A stretch of DNA of 8,171 nucleotides from Gemmataceae bacterium (lineage in GTDB: Bacteria; Planctomycetota; Planctomycetia; Gemmatales; Gemmataceae), in the NCBI GenBank assembly GCA_026418875.1, contig JAOAAM010000195.1:1-8171 (forward strand), in the 5' to 3' direction. Shown here in pieces: positions 1-6,127 of this stretch (positions within the stretch are counted from its first letter, which is position 1; each line of letters begins with the position of its first letter). The notes under the pieces are model-generated. The model ran no database searches. It saw only the letters and a list, made by a program, of their open reading frames with translations, and had not been told where the DNA came from. The translations under genes and the position numbers were made by a program.

Positions 1-222
1 TAGCCAAGAAGACAACTAAATAGCGACTCAGCATAACCCCCCCTGCTCGGGGCAAAGCGCTGCGGGCTGCTTGCCACACTGCTCCGTTCCCACAGTCGAT
101 GCGCCCAGTCGACGCCCCATTTCGGTCCCGCAAGGACGAACAACTTCACAATTGCGTGTGCCGAAAGGTTTTCTTACGCTATTTAAGGTGTATCTGTTTT
201 TTCGTCGTGTTCGAGGAAGCCG
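1..222. other. Non-coding leader region upstream of aroDE
   Basis: I see no convincing gene here. The short frames lack ribosome binding sites and recognisable motifs. The region holds a run of seven C at 37-43, a possible hairpin at 51-75 (GGCAAAGC pairing with GCTTGCC, one bulged A) and two near-identical 13-base units at 93-105 and 106-118. A weak promoter-like pair, TTGCGT (152-157) and TACGCT (175-180) with a 17-base spacer, matches the consensus at only 3 of 6 positions in each box, so I do not call a promoter. An AT-richer stretch from about 165 to 205 just before the gene would suit transcription initiation. Confidence 0.5.
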
Positions 223-1761
223 ATGGAGTCCGACCTCCAGCGAGTCTGCATTGTCATCGCCCGAACGCGCCACCGGATGGTGGCGATGGAGATCCAGGAA
301 GCCGCCCGCCTGGGTGCTCGATTGCTCGAGATTCGCTTGGATTTTATTGCGCGAGCTCCAGACTTGCGGCGTCTGCTTGAAAACAAGCCTTGCCCCATGA
401 TCGCCACGATCCGGCGGCGCGAGGACGGCGGCCGGTGGAGCGGCACAGAAGAAGCCCGGCGAACACTATTGCGGCAATGCATCGTCGGGGGGTTTGACTG
501 GGTGGATTTGGAAACCGACGTCGCCGACGAAATCAAGCGCTTCGGCCCCACCAAACGCATCGTCAGTTACCACAACGTCGAAAACGTGCCGGAAAATCTC
601 GAAGAAATCTACGAACGAATGTGTCAACAAGATGCCGACGTCGTGAAGGTGGCGGTGACGGCACAGGAGATCTCGGATAATTTTCGAGTGCTCAATCTGT
701 TGAAGAACGCCAAGAAACCGACGATCGCCCATTGCATGGGCGACCTCGGGTTTCCCACACGACTCCTCGGGCTGAAATACGGAGCGCCCTTCGTCTACGC
801 CGCCTTCAACGAGGATCGGATCATCGCTCCCGGGATGCCGACCATGTGGGACCTGCAACACTCGTTCCCCGTGGATCGGGTCAACGCCGAGACGAGGGTG
901 TTTGGAGTGATCGGGGATCCCGTTTCGCACAGCCTCAGCCCGACCCTGCACAATCGTTTGTTTCGCGAGCACGGCATCAACGGGCTGTATTTGCCTTTTC
1001 GCGTTCCCCGCGGACAATTGGAGGCACACCTGTCCACCTTTTCCGTCGTGCCGGTCAGGGGGTACAGCGTGACCATCCCGCACAAGGAGGCGGCAGCACA
1101 ACTCGCGGCACGATCATCCGAGGTCGTCCAACGAACCAAGGCCGCCAATACGCTGATCCTCGGGAGCGACGGCACCAGCTTCGAGGCCCACAACACGGAT
1201 TACCAGGCTATCCTCGACAGCCTGCTCGATGCCCTGCCCCCGGGAGAGGACGGGTCACCCCCCACGCTGGAAGGAAAGATGGTGCTTCTGCTTGGGGCTG
1301 GCGGCGTGGCTCGAGCGGTCGCACACGCCTTGAAAAGCGCTGGATGCGTTTTGACGATTTCGAACCGCACGCCAGAGAAGGCCCACCGCTTGGGAACTGA
1401 GGTCGAAGGCCGTGTCCTCGACTGGATGGCCCGCCACACTGCCAGTTGCGACATTGTGATCAACTGCACGTCCGTTGGAATGCACCCGAACGTCGACGAT
1501 ATACCCATTCATGCCGGCTTTTTTCAGCCCACAATGCTCGTCGTGGACACGGTCTACAACCCCGAGACAACTCTATTCATCAAAGAAGCGAAACTTCGTG
1601 GGTGCCGCACGGTCACCGGTGTCGAGATCTTCGTTCGACAAGCAGCCATTCAATTTGAACTGTTCACCGGGATCTCCCCCAATTTGGAGACCATGCGACG
1701 GATTGTCCGACGTGCATTGTCGCCGGTGGCCCATCTCGACGAGGAAGGGTCGACCGCATGA
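223..1761 (+). CDS. aroDE: Bifunctional 3-dehydroquinate dehydratase (type I) / shikimate 5-dehydrogenase
   Basis: A 512-residue fusion of two consecutive shikimate-pathway enzymes: 3-dehydroquinate to 3-dehydroshikimate, then NADPH-dependent reduction to shikimate. Residues ~5-215 form a type I dehydroquinase: EIRLD (36-40), catalytic His117 in SYH, Schiff-base Lys142 in VVKVA and substrate Arg180. Residues ~225-500 form shikimate dehydrogenase: SLSP (237-240), catalytic Lys288 in IPHK, Asn309, Asp326 in NTD, nucleotide loop GAGGVARA (358-365), NRT (381-383, typical of NADP preference), NCTSVGM (414-420) and Gln473. The C-terminal run GVEIFVRQA...FELFTG resembles plant DHQ-SDH enzymes more than E. 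coli AroE, which has GM-type residues there. The usual substrate-contact Ser and Gln of the dehydroquinase APGQ loop are Ile201 and Met205. The ATG at 223 is chosen because the first beta strand begins at once; a purine-rich GAGGAAG precedes it. Its stop overlaps the aroK start. The identification is secure from motifs. Confidence 0.95.
   Translation: MESDLQRVCIVIARTRHRMVAMEIQEAARLGARLLEIRLDFIARAPDLRRLLENKPCPMIATIRRREDGGRWSGTEEARRTLLRQCIVGGFDWVDLETDVADEIKRFGPTKRIVSYHNVENVPENLEEIYERMCQQDADVVKVAVTAQEISDNFRVLNLLKNAKKPTIAHCMGDLGFPTRLLGLKYGAPFVYAAFNEDRIIAPGMPTMWDLQHSFPVDRVNAETRVFGVIGDPVSHSLSPTLHNRLFREHGINGLYLPFRVPRGQLEAHLSTFSVVPVRGYSVTIPHKEAAAQLAARSSEVVQRTKAANTLILGSDGTSFEAHNTDYQAILDSLLDALPPGEDGSPPTLEGKMVLLLGAGGVARAVAHALKSAGCVLTISNRTPEKAHRLGTEVEGRVLDWMARHTASCDIVINCTSVGMHPNVDDIPIHAGFFQPTMLVVDTVYNPETTLFIKEAKLRGCRTVTGVEIFVRQAAIQFELFTGISPNLETMRRIVRRALSPVAHLDEEGSTA
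1741..1749 (+). promoter_or_regulatory. Ribosome binding site of aroK inside the end of aroDE
   Basis: GAGGAAGGG ends eight bases before the aroK ATG at 1758. It lies within the last codons of aroDE, consistent with translational coupling through the ATGA overlap. Confidence 0.6.
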
Positions 1762-2282
1762 ATCCGCGTTTTTACCTTGTCGGATTGCGTGCCACGGGAA
1801 AATCCACCGTCGGTCGCCTCCTCGCCAAACGTTTGAATTGGGCTTTTTTCGACACGGACGAAGAGGTCGAACGCCGCACCGGGTTGACGATTCGTGAGGT
1901 TTTCTCGCAAAAAGGCGAGGCCGTTTTTCGAGAACTCGAGAGCGAGGTGTTGCTCTCGATGAGCCGACAAACGCCTGCGGTCATTGCCACGGGAGGTGGC
2001 ATCGTATTGTCCGAGTCAAACCGGCAGTTGTTGAAACAGACGGGTCGGGTCCTCTGGTTGCACGCGCCACCTGCGATCCTCTGGCAGCGGATGCAGGCCG
2101 ATCCGACAACCTCCTCTCGGCGGCCAAATCTCGCGGCGGGGGGCGTGGCGGAACTCGAGTCACTTGCACAAGCGCGAACTCCCCTCTACGAAGAGGTCGC
2201 CCACGAAGACTTTGACACAAGCTCGCGCATTCCGGAAGCCATCGTTGAGGAAATCGTGAACAGATGTCGAATTTCCTACTGA
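1758..2282 (+). CDS. aroK: Shikimate kinase
   Basis: This 174-residue cytosolic P-loop kinase is the normal length for shikimate kinase, which phosphorylates the 3-OH of shikimate with ATP, the step after AroDE. Visible motifs are Walker A GLRATGKST (9-17), the DTD pair Asp32/Asp34 (Mg2+/shikimate), Arg58 in FRELE, GGG (79-81) for shikimate binding, LID arginine Arg122 in RRPNL, and Arg140 before PLYEE. The usual second glycine of the loop (GxxGxGKST) is Ala12, but the general P-loop rule GxxxxGKS/T still holds. Its ATG overlaps the aroDE stop as ATGA, so both enzymes of consecutive steps are made from one message. Its last 19 bases overlap the next gene. Gluconate kinase is the closest alternative family, but the DTD, GGG and RRPNL set fits AroK better. 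Confidence 0.95.
   Translation: MNPRFYLVGLRATGKSTVGRLLAKRLNWAFFDTDEEVERRTGLTIREVFSQKGEAVFRELESEVLLSMSRQTPAVIATGGGIVLSESNRQLLKQTGRVLWLHAPPAILWQRMQADPTTSSRRPNLAAGGVAELESLAQARTPLYEEVAHEDFDTSSRIPEAIVEEIVNRCRISY
2247..2253 (+). promoter_or_regulatory. Ribosome binding site deciding the prepilin peptidase start
   Basis: GAGGAAA stands 10 bases before the ATG at 2264, inside the aroK coding region. The next in-frame ATG (2291) has no such sequence before it, so the upstream start overlapping aroK is preferred. Confidence 0.55.
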
Positions 2283-3403
2283 ATTACGGCATGCTCTTGC
2301 TGTTACACGTCGCCCTGTTCGTATTTGGTGCAATCGTTGGCAGCTTCATCAATGTTTGGGTTGCCCGATTGCCATATGAAAAGAGCATCCTCTGGCCACT
2401 CGGCTCTCGCTGCGGTCAATGTTATGCCGTCATCCGATGGTATGATAACATACCACTATTAAGTTATTGGCTTCTTCGAGGTCGCTGTCGACATTGTCAA
2501 GCCGAATTCTCAATTCGTTATTTCTTAATCGAATTGATTGTCGCCCTGGGGTTTCCGGTGATTTTCTACGTCGAAGTGATCCAAAACATCCACGATTTCA
2601 ACGCATTTCAAAATACATTGCAACATCTACGCTACGGGCTTTTTGCTCGAGAGAACATCCCGGCGTACCTGTTTTTCTCGCATCGGGCGATTCTCTTCAG
2701 CCTGTTAGTGGCCGCTGCGGGATGCGACTTGAATCGTCGCACCATTCCGTTGCAACTCACCATGATCGGCACCCTCATCGGGCTTTTGTACGGCATCAGT
2801 TTTCCTTGGCCCTGGCCTAATGGCATCGCGGTTTCGCTCCCTCGACCTCGTGCCGGGATCGACGACTGGTGGTCGCTTCAGCCCAACGAAATGCAACGAA
2901 GCGGACTGTACCCCTGGCCCGTTTGGGGCCCCCTGCCTTCTTGGATCCCCCCGGGTTCCTGGCAACTCGGCTTAGCAACAAGCCTCGCCGGCGCGATCGC
3001 TGGCACAGCTCTTCTGCGGTCCGTAAAGTTTCTCTTCGAAAGGGGGCTCGGACGCGAAGCGCTCGGCTTGGGCGATGCCGACCTGATGATGATGGCCGGG
3101 GCGTTCCTCGGATGGCAAGTCGTCGTGATGAGCTTTCTCGCGGGCGGCGTCATCACGCTCTTGATCTCACTCCCCAGCCTGTTCCGAAGGGACGAACAGG
3201 AACTACCATTCGGACCTGGTTTGGCGGCAGGTTGTATCACGACATGGGTTGGATGGGAACTCATCGCGCCGCACATTCAGGTGCTCTTTTTCCATCCGAC
3301 CTTCTTGACGCTGTTCGCGTTAGGGTGCGGCGGCGTGATCCTCGTGATGAGCTTTCTGTTCGGCACGCTCCGGGGGACAGCAACTTCGGGAACAGAGAGT
3401 TGA
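2264..3403 (+). CDS. pilD: Type IV prepilin peptidase / N-methyltransferase (aspartic protease family A24)
   Basis: A polytopic inner-membrane protease of 379 residues that cleaves the leader of type IV pilins or type II secretion pseudopilins and usually methylates the new N-terminus. The N-terminal domain has GSFINV (26-31), zinc cysteines C50xxC53 and C75xxC78, and the family stretch RWYDNIPLLSY (58-68). The two catalytic aspartates are Asp155 in CDLNRRTIP and Asp271 in GLGDADLM, and PFGPGLAAG (315-323) follows. Hydrophobic segments lie near 11-33, 86-104, 142-153, 163-180, 236-252, 275-302, 318-333 and 345-367. It is longer than the usual ~250-290 residues, mainly because of a loop at ~100-140 and a Trp/Pro-rich insertion at ~176-236 between the two active-site aspartates. 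The start overlaps aroK by 19 bases, so it is probably co-transcribed. No pilin gene is visible nearby. The symbol is by family; the substrates are unknown. Confidence 0.9.
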   Translation: MSNFLLNYGMLLLLHVALFVFGAIVGSFINVWVARLPYEKSILWPLGSRCGQCYAVIRWYDNIPLLSYWLLRGRCRHCQAEFSIRYFLIELIVALGFPVIFYVEVIQNIHDFNAFQNTLQHLRYGLFARENIPAYLFFSHRAILFSLLVAAAGCDLNRRTIPLQLTMIGTLIGLLYGISFPWPWPNGIAVSLPRPRAGIDDWWSLQPNEMQRSGLYPWPVWGPLPSWIPPGSWQLGLATSLAGAIAGTALLRSVKFLFERGLGREALGLGDADLMMMAGAFLGWQVVVMSFLAGGVITLLISLPSLFRRDEQELPFGPGLAAGCITTWVGWELIAPHIQVLFFHPTFLTLFALGCGGVILVMSFLFGTLRGTATSGTES

Positions 3404-3438
3404 AAATCGTCCATGTCCTCAGATCGACTTATCCACCT

Positions 3439-4047
3439 ATGATCCGCATTATTGATTACGGCATGGGGAACTTGCGCAGCGTTCAGAAAGCCCTCGAACG
3501 TTTGGGGTATGCTTCCGAAATCACCTCGGATCCCGACTCTGTGGCCAACGCGGACCGGATTGTCTTACCCGGAGTCGGAGCATTCGGCGACGCAATGGTC
3601 AAATTGAGCAGTCTAAATCTGATCGAACCAATTAAGAATCATGTTTTGCGCGGACGTCCATTTCTCGGCATCTGTTTAGGGCTTCAACTACTTTTCGATG
3701 AGAGTGAGGAGAATGGAATTCATCAGGGTTTGAGTTTGTTGCGGGGGCGGGTGATTTCGTTTCAACCAAATCTCGGTATCAAGGTTCCTCACATGGGCTG
3801 GAATGCCCTTAGGGTTGTGAGGCCATGTCCGCTGTTCGCTGAGGTTCCCAGCGGAGCTTTCGTGTACTTCGTCCACTCCTTTTATGCGGTCCCCGGCCGA
3901 CGGGAGATCGTTGCCGCGGAGGCGGATTATCCCACTCCCTTCGCCGCCGCGATCCATTCAGAAAACGTGTTTGCGACGCAATTCCACCCGGAGAAGAGTC
4001 AAGAAGTTGGGCTGAGAATCCTGCGAAACTTCGTTGAGCGGTGTTAA
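3439..4047 (+). CDS. hisH: Imidazole glycerol phosphate synthase, glutamine amidotransferase subunit
   Basis: A 202-residue class I glutaminase. With HisF it makes imidazole glycerol phosphate and AICAR in histidine synthesis; HisH hydrolyses glutamine and passes ammonia to HisF. The standard opening IRIIDYGMGNL (2-12), oxyanion-loop PGVGAFG (44-50), nucleophile Cys79 in GICLGLQLL, KVPHMGWN (115-122), HSFY (146-149) and the His183/Glu185 pair in FHPEKS are all intact. The ATG at 3439 matches the family N-terminus. The open frame runs much further back (to 2869), but that part only shadows the prepilin peptidase. No Shine-Dalgarno sequence precedes this ATG. An in-frame TTG at 3400 overlaps the pilD stop (TTGA) and would add 13 residues. 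hisF and hisA are not in view. It is last in the + strand unit and converges on the tRNA. Confidence 0.95.
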   Translation: MIRIIDYGMGNLRSVQKALERLGYASEITSDPDSVANADRIVLPGVGAFGDAMVKLSSLNLIEPIKNHVLRGRPFLGICLGLQLLFDESEENGIHQGLSLLRGRVISFQPNLGIKVPHMGWNALRVVRPCPLFAEVPSGAFVYFVHSFYAVPGRREIVAAEADYPTPFAAAIHSENVFATQFHPEKSQEVGLRILRNFVERC

Positions 4048-4049
4048 TT

Positions 4050-4066
4050 GTGGCAGCGTGAGCCAC
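4050..4066. terminator. Possible hairpin terminator after hisH
   Basis: GTGGC and GCCAC form a 5-bp stem around a 7-base loop, starting three bases after the hisH stop. The following TCTCTGTTC is only partly T-rich, so it is a weak intrinsic-terminator candidate. On the - strand it could serve the tRNA. Confidence 0.35.
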
Positions 4067-4074
4067 TCTCTGTT

Positions 4075-4090
4075 CGAGGTGAGTACCTCG
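4075..4090. terminator. Second hairpin between hisH and tRNA-Arg
   Basis: CGAGGT-GAGT-ACCTCG is a perfect 6-bp stem with a 4-base loop, extendable by two T-G wobble pairs when read on the + strand. It lies between convergent transcripts and has no T tract on either side. It may be a bidirectional transcription stop or an RNA 3'-end stabiliser. Confidence 0.35.
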
Positions 4091-4119
4091 GGCGATGAAC
4101 TCAATCGATCGTCGACGAA

Positions 4120-4192
4120 TGCCCCCGGCAGGATTCGAACCTGCGACCACCGGTTTAGGAAACCGATGCTCTATCCCCTGAGCTACGGGGGC
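4120..4192 (-). tRNA. tRNA-Arg (anticodon CCU)
   Basis: Read on the - strand, a full cloverleaf is visible: acceptor GCCCCCG pairing with CGGGGGC, D arm GCTC/GAGC, anticodon stem TCGGT/ACCGG (one T-G pair) with loop TTCCTAA giving anticodon CCU, a 5-base variable region, and T arm GCAGG-TTCGAAT-CCTGC. This reads AGG arginine codons. The discriminator base is A. The next three bases are TTC, so the CCA tail is not encoded and must be added by the nucleotidyltransferase. The 3' end faces hisH. Confidence 0.95.
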
Positions 4193-4202
4193 CGACAGGC
4201 AT

Positions 4203-4208
4203 ATTTTA
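4203..4208 (-). promoter_or_regulatory. Possible -10 element for tRNA-Arg
   Basis: TAAAAT on the - strand (5 of 6 matches to TATAAT) lies 10 bases before the mature tRNA 5' end. I found no good -35 box at the right distance. The tRNA could instead be processed from read-through of the upstream gene, which ends 95 bases away. Confidence 0.3.
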
Positions 4209-4287
4209 CGGACGCTGCCTTCCTCGGGCATCGTGCCGACGCGACAGCCTGCGGGAACCGCGACCCCCGTAGAGTAGGTCACATCGC

Positions 4288-5619
4288 CTACGGTCGGTGA
4301 CCTTCGGGAAGGTATAACTCGTTGACCTTGTTTGTCTCCGTGGGCGGGGTGCCCGCGGTCCACGGCGGAATGGGTTGCTTCTCGGGTGGATAGAGCGACT
4401 CCATCGGCTTCCAAACGACATCCACCTTTTCTGTGAACAAGTCGCCGATCAGCAGGTCGGTCACCTTACCCTTCAGATCCGGGTAGTGCTTCACGAAATT
4501 TCCGAAGCTGAAACCGTCGTAATACTCGCAGACTAGGCGGCGCATCCGGTCGACGCCCTCGTTGTAGGTCTGCTCCCACTTACCAAGTTGACTCTTCGAC
4601 AAATCTCCTTTCCGAAGGCCTTCAACGATCGCATCGGCCGCCATTTCGCCGGATCGCAGGGCCAGCAACACCCCTGAGGAGTAAAGAGGATCCAGAAAGC
4701 CCGCAGCATCCCCGACCAATACCCAGCCATTTCCTGCGACGGTGCGGGAGCGGTAGGAATAATCCTTTGTCGCAAAATATCCGGTGATCCGCCGGGCGTT
4801 TTTCAAACGCTCCTGGATGAACGGAACGCGGGACATTTCCTCGTTGTAAACCTGTTCATGTCCCCCGCGCCCTTTGAAGAGGTAATCAAACGGGGCGACG
4901 ACGCCCAAGCTCAAGCGGTTGTTGTGCAAGGGGATCCACCACCACCAGCCTTTTTTGTCCGGGGTCTGAATGACTAGCGTCGCCCCCTCGTCCCTTCCCG
5001 TATCCCGATGAGCATTCTCCCAATAAGTCCAAATCGCGCCCTTGTTCAAGACTGGGTCCCAGAGACGAAGTTTGAATCGGTTTTGCAGCATCGTGCTCTG
5101 TCCGCTGGCGTCGACAACGACTTTGGCCCGAACCTCCCGCGGCGGTCCATTTTCCGACTGTATCTTGACGCCCACCGCACGATCATCCTCGAAGAGAACG
5201 TCTAAAACCCGGACCCCCTCGAACACCTCGACGCCATGCTCGCGAGCGTTGTTCAGCATCATCAGGTCGAATTCGCTCCGGACGACCTGCCAAGTCTGCG
5301 AGCACTCGTGGGGCTTGTTGTCCCAAAAGTAAAACGGGGCCGAGAGCTTGCCGTTCGAGTTCACGAACTGCACGCTGTGTTTGTGAACGAAGGGGCTGTT
5401 TCGCAGCTTCGGCAGCATGTTGAGCCGCTTTAACACCCAGTACGTTTCGGGAATGAGCGATTCCCCGATGTGGAACCGGGGGAACTTCTCGCGTTCATAG
5501 AGTTGCACCTGAAAACCCTGCTGAGCGATCAGCGTCGACGTGGTAGAGCCAGCCGGTCCACCGCCGATCACGACGACATCGGGATGGGCGTCGTGTTTCC
5601 CGTTCACCGTTTCGGTCAT
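4288..5619 (-). CDS. FAD-dependent halogenase-like oxidoreductase (tryptophan-halogenase superfamily, phenolic/pyrrole type)
   Basis: A 443-residue flavoprotein. The N-terminal FAD fold has GGGPAGS (19-25) and FPRFHIGESLIP (46-57), a hallmark of flavin-dependent halogenases and related reductases. Two halogenase signatures are both exact: WxWxIP as WWWWIP (225-230) and FxxPxxSxG within AGFLDPLYSSG (306-316), the latter following GDAAG (303-307). Lys80 in FVHK aligns with the lysine that carries hypohalous acid in known enzymes. Such enzymes use FADH2, O2 and chloride or bromide to halogenate electron-rich aromatic rings. No partner flavin reductase or carrier protein is visible here. The ATG at 5619 is chosen over one at 5667 because AGGAG stands 7 bases before it, whereas the earlier start lies inside marR. 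It follows marR by 16 bases in the same direction. A non-halogenating monooxygenase or geranylgeranyl-reductase-like role remains possible; the substrate is unknown. Confidence 0.75.
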   Translation of the reverse strand: MTETVNGKHDAHPDVVVIGGGPAGSTTSTLIAQQGFQVQLYEREKFPRFHIGESLIPETYWVLKRLNMLPKLRNSPFVHKHSVQFVNSNGKLSAPFYFWDNKPHECSQTWQVVRSEFDLMMLNNAREHGVEVFEGVRVLDVLFEDDRAVGVKIQSENGPPREVRAKVVVDASGQSTMLQNRFKLRLWDPVLNKGAIWTYWENAHRDTGRDEGATLVIQTPDKKGWWWWIPLHNNRLSLGVVAPFDYLFKGRGGHEQVYNEEMSRVPFIQERLKNARRITGYFATKDYSYRSRTVAGNGWVLVGDAAGFLDPLYSSGVLLALRSGEMAADAIVEGLRKGDLSKSQLGKWEQTYNEGVDRMRRLVCEYYDGFSFGNFVKHYPDLKGKVTDLLIGDLFTEKVDVVWKPMESLYPPEKQPIPPWTAGTPPTETNKVNELYLPEGHRP

Positions 5620-5626
5620 GAGCCTT

Positions 5627-5631
5627 CTCCT
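5627..5631 (-). promoter_or_regulatory. Ribosome binding site of the halogenase-like gene
   Basis: AGGAG within AGAGGAGAAGG on the - strand, 7 bases before the ATG at 5619. It lies in the 16-base marR-halogenase gap and fixes the start, excluding the longer frame that begins at 5667. Confidence 0.75.
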
Positions 5632-5635
5632 CTTT

Positions 5636-6121
5636 CTACCGGAGCCATTCGCTATCGGGTGGTTCATGTGGATGGCGTGCCGCCCGCAGTAGGGCGATCA
5701 ACTGCCGCAACTCGTTGGGACTCAGATGCCCCAGCTGCCGTTTGTGGCACTCGATAACCTCGGCAGACAAACTTTCTAGCAGGTCGATGCCGGGTTGAGT
5801 GATCCGAACCTGGACCACTCGACGGTCGTCCTCGATTCGCTCCCGAGAGGCCCACCCCCGTTCGACCAGGCGATCGACCAGCCTCGTGATGTCCGGTGCT
5901 CGAGAAATCAGTCGTGCAGCGAGCACCAAGGTCGGTATCGCCTCCGGATGCCTCGCTCGAAGCAACCGCAGCGCGTTGTACTGCTGCGCAGTCAATCCGT
6001 GCCGCTCGAACAACTGCTCCTCGAAGAACCGCAAGCGGTCATAAGTTCGCCACAGGTTCAGGTAGGCCTCCTGCTCCAAGGAGTCGAATTTTCGCGGTCG
6101 TGTCGAGGCGGCCGACGTCAT
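5636..6121 (-). CDS. MarR-family transcriptional regulator
   Basis: A 161-residue dimeric winged-helix regulator, the usual MarR length. N-terminal helix ~15-42 (dimerisation) is followed by LTAQQYNALRLL (43-54), the helix-turn-helix at ~62-88 with recognition helix around RAPDITRLVDRLVERG (74-89), and the wing RERIEDDRRVVQVRIT (93-108), whose Asp-Arg pair is the MarR signature. A C-terminal helix spans ~113-148. MarR proteins mostly repress, and small aromatic ligands release them. Its position directly upstream of the halogenase-like gene suggests it controls that gene and itself. The ATG at 6121 is chosen because family homology begins soon after. The longer frame to 6220 would run through the promoter. 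GAGGG abuts the ATG too closely for normal use, so the message may be leaderless. The ligand cannot be read from sequence. Confidence 0.88.
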   Translation of the reverse strand: MTSAASTRPRKFDSLEQEAYLNLWRTYDRLRFFEEQLFERHGLTAQQYNALRLLRARHPEAIPTLVLAARLISRAPDITRLVDRLVERGWASRERIEDDRRVVQVRITQPGIDLLESLSAEVIECHKRQLGHLSPNELRQLIALLRAARHPHEPPDSEWLR

Positions 6122-6127
6122 ACCCTC

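Noticed and set aside
40..160. The - strand of the first intergenic region contains AAGCAG and GGAA stretches recalling the small bacterial SRP RNA.
   Set aside because: The GGTCAGG half of the conserved SRP loop is missing and the stem beside GGAA does not pair, so I cannot support an RNA gene.
2439..2454. Perfect inverted repeat GGTATG-ATAA-CATACC.
   Set aside because: It lies inside the prepilin peptidase and encodes the conserved family stretch around RWYDNIP, so coding constraint plus chance explains it.
2869..3438. The open frame of hisH extends about 190 codons upstream.
   Set aside because: That part lies wholly over the prepilin peptidase in another frame, has no family similarity, and HisH homology begins exactly at the ATG at 3439.
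4109..4118. 10-base palindrome TCGTCGACGA just past the tRNA 3' end.
   Set aside because: It is short, rich in common CG-type tetramers, and has no promoter or loop context; chance is likely.
3809..4414. A 201-codon frame on the - strand.
   Set aside because: It runs antisense through hisH, across the whole tRNA-Arg and into the halogenase gene end, and has no recognisable domain. It is a shadow frame.
5620..5667. Longer N-terminus for the halogenase-like protein (ATG at 5667).
   Set aside because: It would start inside marR, adds a basic stretch with no homology, and the strong AGGAG sits correctly only for the ATG at 5619.
4120..6121. tRNA-Arg beside the halogenase unit, suggesting an integrated genomic island.
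   Set aside because: The unit lies on the 5' side of the tRNA. I see no integrase, no repeat of the tRNA 3' end and no clear base-composition break.
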